This document shows positions 62,778 to 64,000 of a DNA stretch of 64,000 nucleotides, in pieces. The first letter of the stretch is position 1, and each line of letters opens with the position of its first letter. The translations under genes and the position numbers were made by a program. The notes under the pieces are model-generated. The model saw only the letters and a program-made list of their open reading frames with translations, was not told where the DNA came from and made no database searches. Source of the DNA: Candidatus Mycalebacterium zealandia (GTDB lineage: Bacteria > Desulfobacterota_D > UBA1144 > Nemesobacterales > Mycalebacteriaceae); assembly GCA_014075295.1 (NCBI GenBank), contig CP046180.1, positions 62,001 to 126,000 on the forward strand. The letters are read 5' to 3'.

Positions 62778-64000
62778 ATGCCCCCTCTCTATCTTATAGA
62801 CGGCAGTTCCTACGTTTTCAGAGCCTACTACGCAGTTGACCGTAGTTTCTCAACCTCTTCGGGTTTTCCTACAAACGCAGTTTTCGGTTTTTCCAACATT
62901 CTGCGCAAGTTTATTAAAGACTTTGAGCCGCAGTTTATGGGGGTGGTTTTTGACTCAAAGGGAGAAACTTTCAGAAAGAAAATCTATTCCGAATACAAAG
63001 CCAACAGGGACGCGCCGCCGGAGGATTTGAGCCCGCAGATTGAAAAAATCATGGAACTCACCGAAGCGATGGGCGCACGCATGGTTCAAAAGGAGGGCTT
63101 TGAGGCGGATGACCTTATGGCCACAATCGCGGTGGCGGCGGAAAAACGGGGCGAGGAAGTGGTTCTGGTTACCGGAGACAAGGATTTCTGCCAGTTGGTT
63201 TCTGAAAAAATCACGATTTACGACCCGATGAAGGAGTCTAAAACCGGTGTTGCAGGCGTGGAGGAAAAATACGGTCTGCCTCCCGGAAAATTCGTTGATT
63301 TTCTCGCCCTTGTGGGCGACTCTTCGGACAACATCCCCGGAGTTGAGGGCGTGGGTCCAAAGGGCGCGGAAAAACTGCTCGCCGAATACGGTTCATTGGA
63401 AAACCTTTATGAAAACACCTCCGCGCTTAAGGGAAAGCAGAAAGAGAGAATTGAGCGCGACAAGGAAAAGGCGTTCCTGAGCCAAAAACTCGCGACCCTG
63501 AAAATTGATGTGGAAACGGAAATAAAACGTGAGAAATTCGCGTATAACGGCGCAAACACTGAAAGGTTGAATCTTCTCTACAAGGAACTTGAATTCGGTG
63601 GAAACGCGACCGAAGAGAAAAACGCCAACACCGCGCAATACGAACTTTTAACGGAAAGTGAAAAAATTGACTCGCTGTTTGCCGAAATCAAAAAAACCGG
63701 CGTTGTGTCTATCGATCTTGAAACCACTTCAAAAAATCCGACCGAAGCGGAAATTGTCGGCATCGCGCTGTCAACCACTCAGGGCTCGCACGGTTATATT
63801 CCGGTCGCCCATTCGTCGGGAAACGCCGATGCCGATACGGTTTTTGAAAAAATAAAACAAATCGCCGAAAATCCGGAAATTAAAAAAATAGGACAAAACC
63901 TGAAATACGAACACATCGTTCTGGCGGGGCGCGGAATTGAGTTGAAAGGCATTTTCTTTGACACAATGACCGCCGCGCATTTTCTGGACTCGTCGGGCTT
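62778..64000 (+). CDS. polA: DNA polymerase I, 5' part (runs off the right edge)
   Basis: 407 codons visible. The N-terminal 5'-3' exonuclease/flap domain: LYLIDGSSYVFRAYYAV, GVVFDSKGETFRKKIYSEYK, EGFEADDLMATIA, TGDKDFCQLV and VGDSSDNIPGVEGVGPKGA with the metal-binding aspartates and the helix-hairpin-helix. From about residue 300 the 3'-5' proofreading domain begins: GVVSIDLETTSKNP keeps the catalytic D-x-E, then IGQNLKYEHIVLAGRG, so proofreading is probably active. The polymerase domain lies beyond the window. Confidence 0.97.
   Translation, partial: MPPLYLIDGSSYVFRAYYAVDRSFSTSSGFPTNAVFGFSNILRKFIKDFEPQFMGVVFDSKGETFRKKIYSEYKANRDAPPEDLSPQIEKIMELTEAMGARMVQKEGFEADDLMATIAVAAEKRGEEVVLVTGDKDFCQLVSEKITIYDPMKESKTGVAGVEEKYGLPPGKFVDFLALVGDSSDNIPGVEGVGPKGAEKLLAEYGSLENLYENTSALKGKQKERIERDKEKAFLSQKLATLKIDVETEIKREKFAYNGANTERLNLLYKELEFGGNATEEKNANTAQYELLTESEKIDSLFAEIKKTGVVSIDLETTSKNPTEAEIVGIALSTTQGSHGYIPVAHSSGNADADTVFEKIKQIAENPEIKKIGQNLKYEHIVLAGRGIELKGIFFDTMTAAHFLDSSG

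Overview
The window reads as part of the chromosome of a diderm (Gram-negative type) bacterium. The evidence is a meso-diaminopimelate-type MurE (DNPR motif), a long YidC with a periplasmic domain, a SurA/PpiD-type folding factor, a secreted beta-barrel-like protein and a Na+-pump decarboxylase (OadGAB). TGA serves as a normal stop codon. TTG and GTG starts and 4-base ATGA/GTGA gene overlaps are frequent. There are no rRNA, tRNA or CRISPR loci and no recognisable transposase. The sequence alone does not fix the phylum; the gene mix is compatible with Desulfobacterota-, Dadabacteria- or Nitrospinota-like lineages, which is inference only.

Layout. 1-7.2 kb (minus): division and cell wall cluster rsmH-ftsL-ftsI-murE-murF-mraY, with mraY running off the left edge just before its expected stop. 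It is divergent from a DUF4911 gene and murJ (plus). 9.2-16.8 kb: a protein with an acidic repetitive tail (minus), then a plus-strand run aroQ, recJ, trkA, trkH, ribF, aroE and an unknown gene. 17.5-21.6 kb (minus): an AT-rich three-gene island encoding a DruA/DUF4338 protein, a NurA-like nuclease and a HerA-like ATPase. This is the strongest candidate for an undescribed, probably anti-phage, system. 21.7-26.0 kb (minus): oadG-oadA-oadB plus two redox proteins. 26.1-30.0 kb (plus): rpmH-rnpA-yidD-yidC-khpB and a sirtuin. 30-32.9 kb (minus): a beta-barrel-like protein, then a thiolase-like/DUF35/MaoC operon that resembles retro-aldolase side-chain cleavage modules. 32.9-33.6 kb (plus): phhB and DUF1761. 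33.6-42.7 kb (minus): secA, an AT-rich unknown membrane protein whose frame breaks at a T-TTT-TTG slippery heptamer, smc and a SurA/PpiD-like factor. 42.7-48.8 kb (plus): cofD, an Rrf2 regulator, sufBCD, a Rieske protein and a methyltransferase gene interrupted by an in-frame TGA. 48.8-50.6 kb (minus): a VOC protein and rho. 50.9-53.8 kb (plus): yebC-ruvC-ruvA-ruvB. 54-57.5 kb: a secreted small protein (minus), then a histidine phosphatase, argS, two tiny ORFs and a CDP-alcohol phosphatidyltransferase (plus). 57.5-62.1 kb (minus): ffh, rpsP, khpA, rimM, a frameshifted unknown ORF, a trmD fused to a second RNA methyltransferase domain, and rplS. 62.1-64 kb (plus): a small methyltransferase and the 5' part of polA, both with promoter-like boxes so close to the ATG that leaderless transcripts are predicted.

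Most of the window is compact core genome. The accessory parts are the DruA-NurA-HerA island (with the AT-rich unknown gene next to it), the secA-smc insertion and the rimM-trmD insertion. No gap above 300 bases is without an annotated feature.
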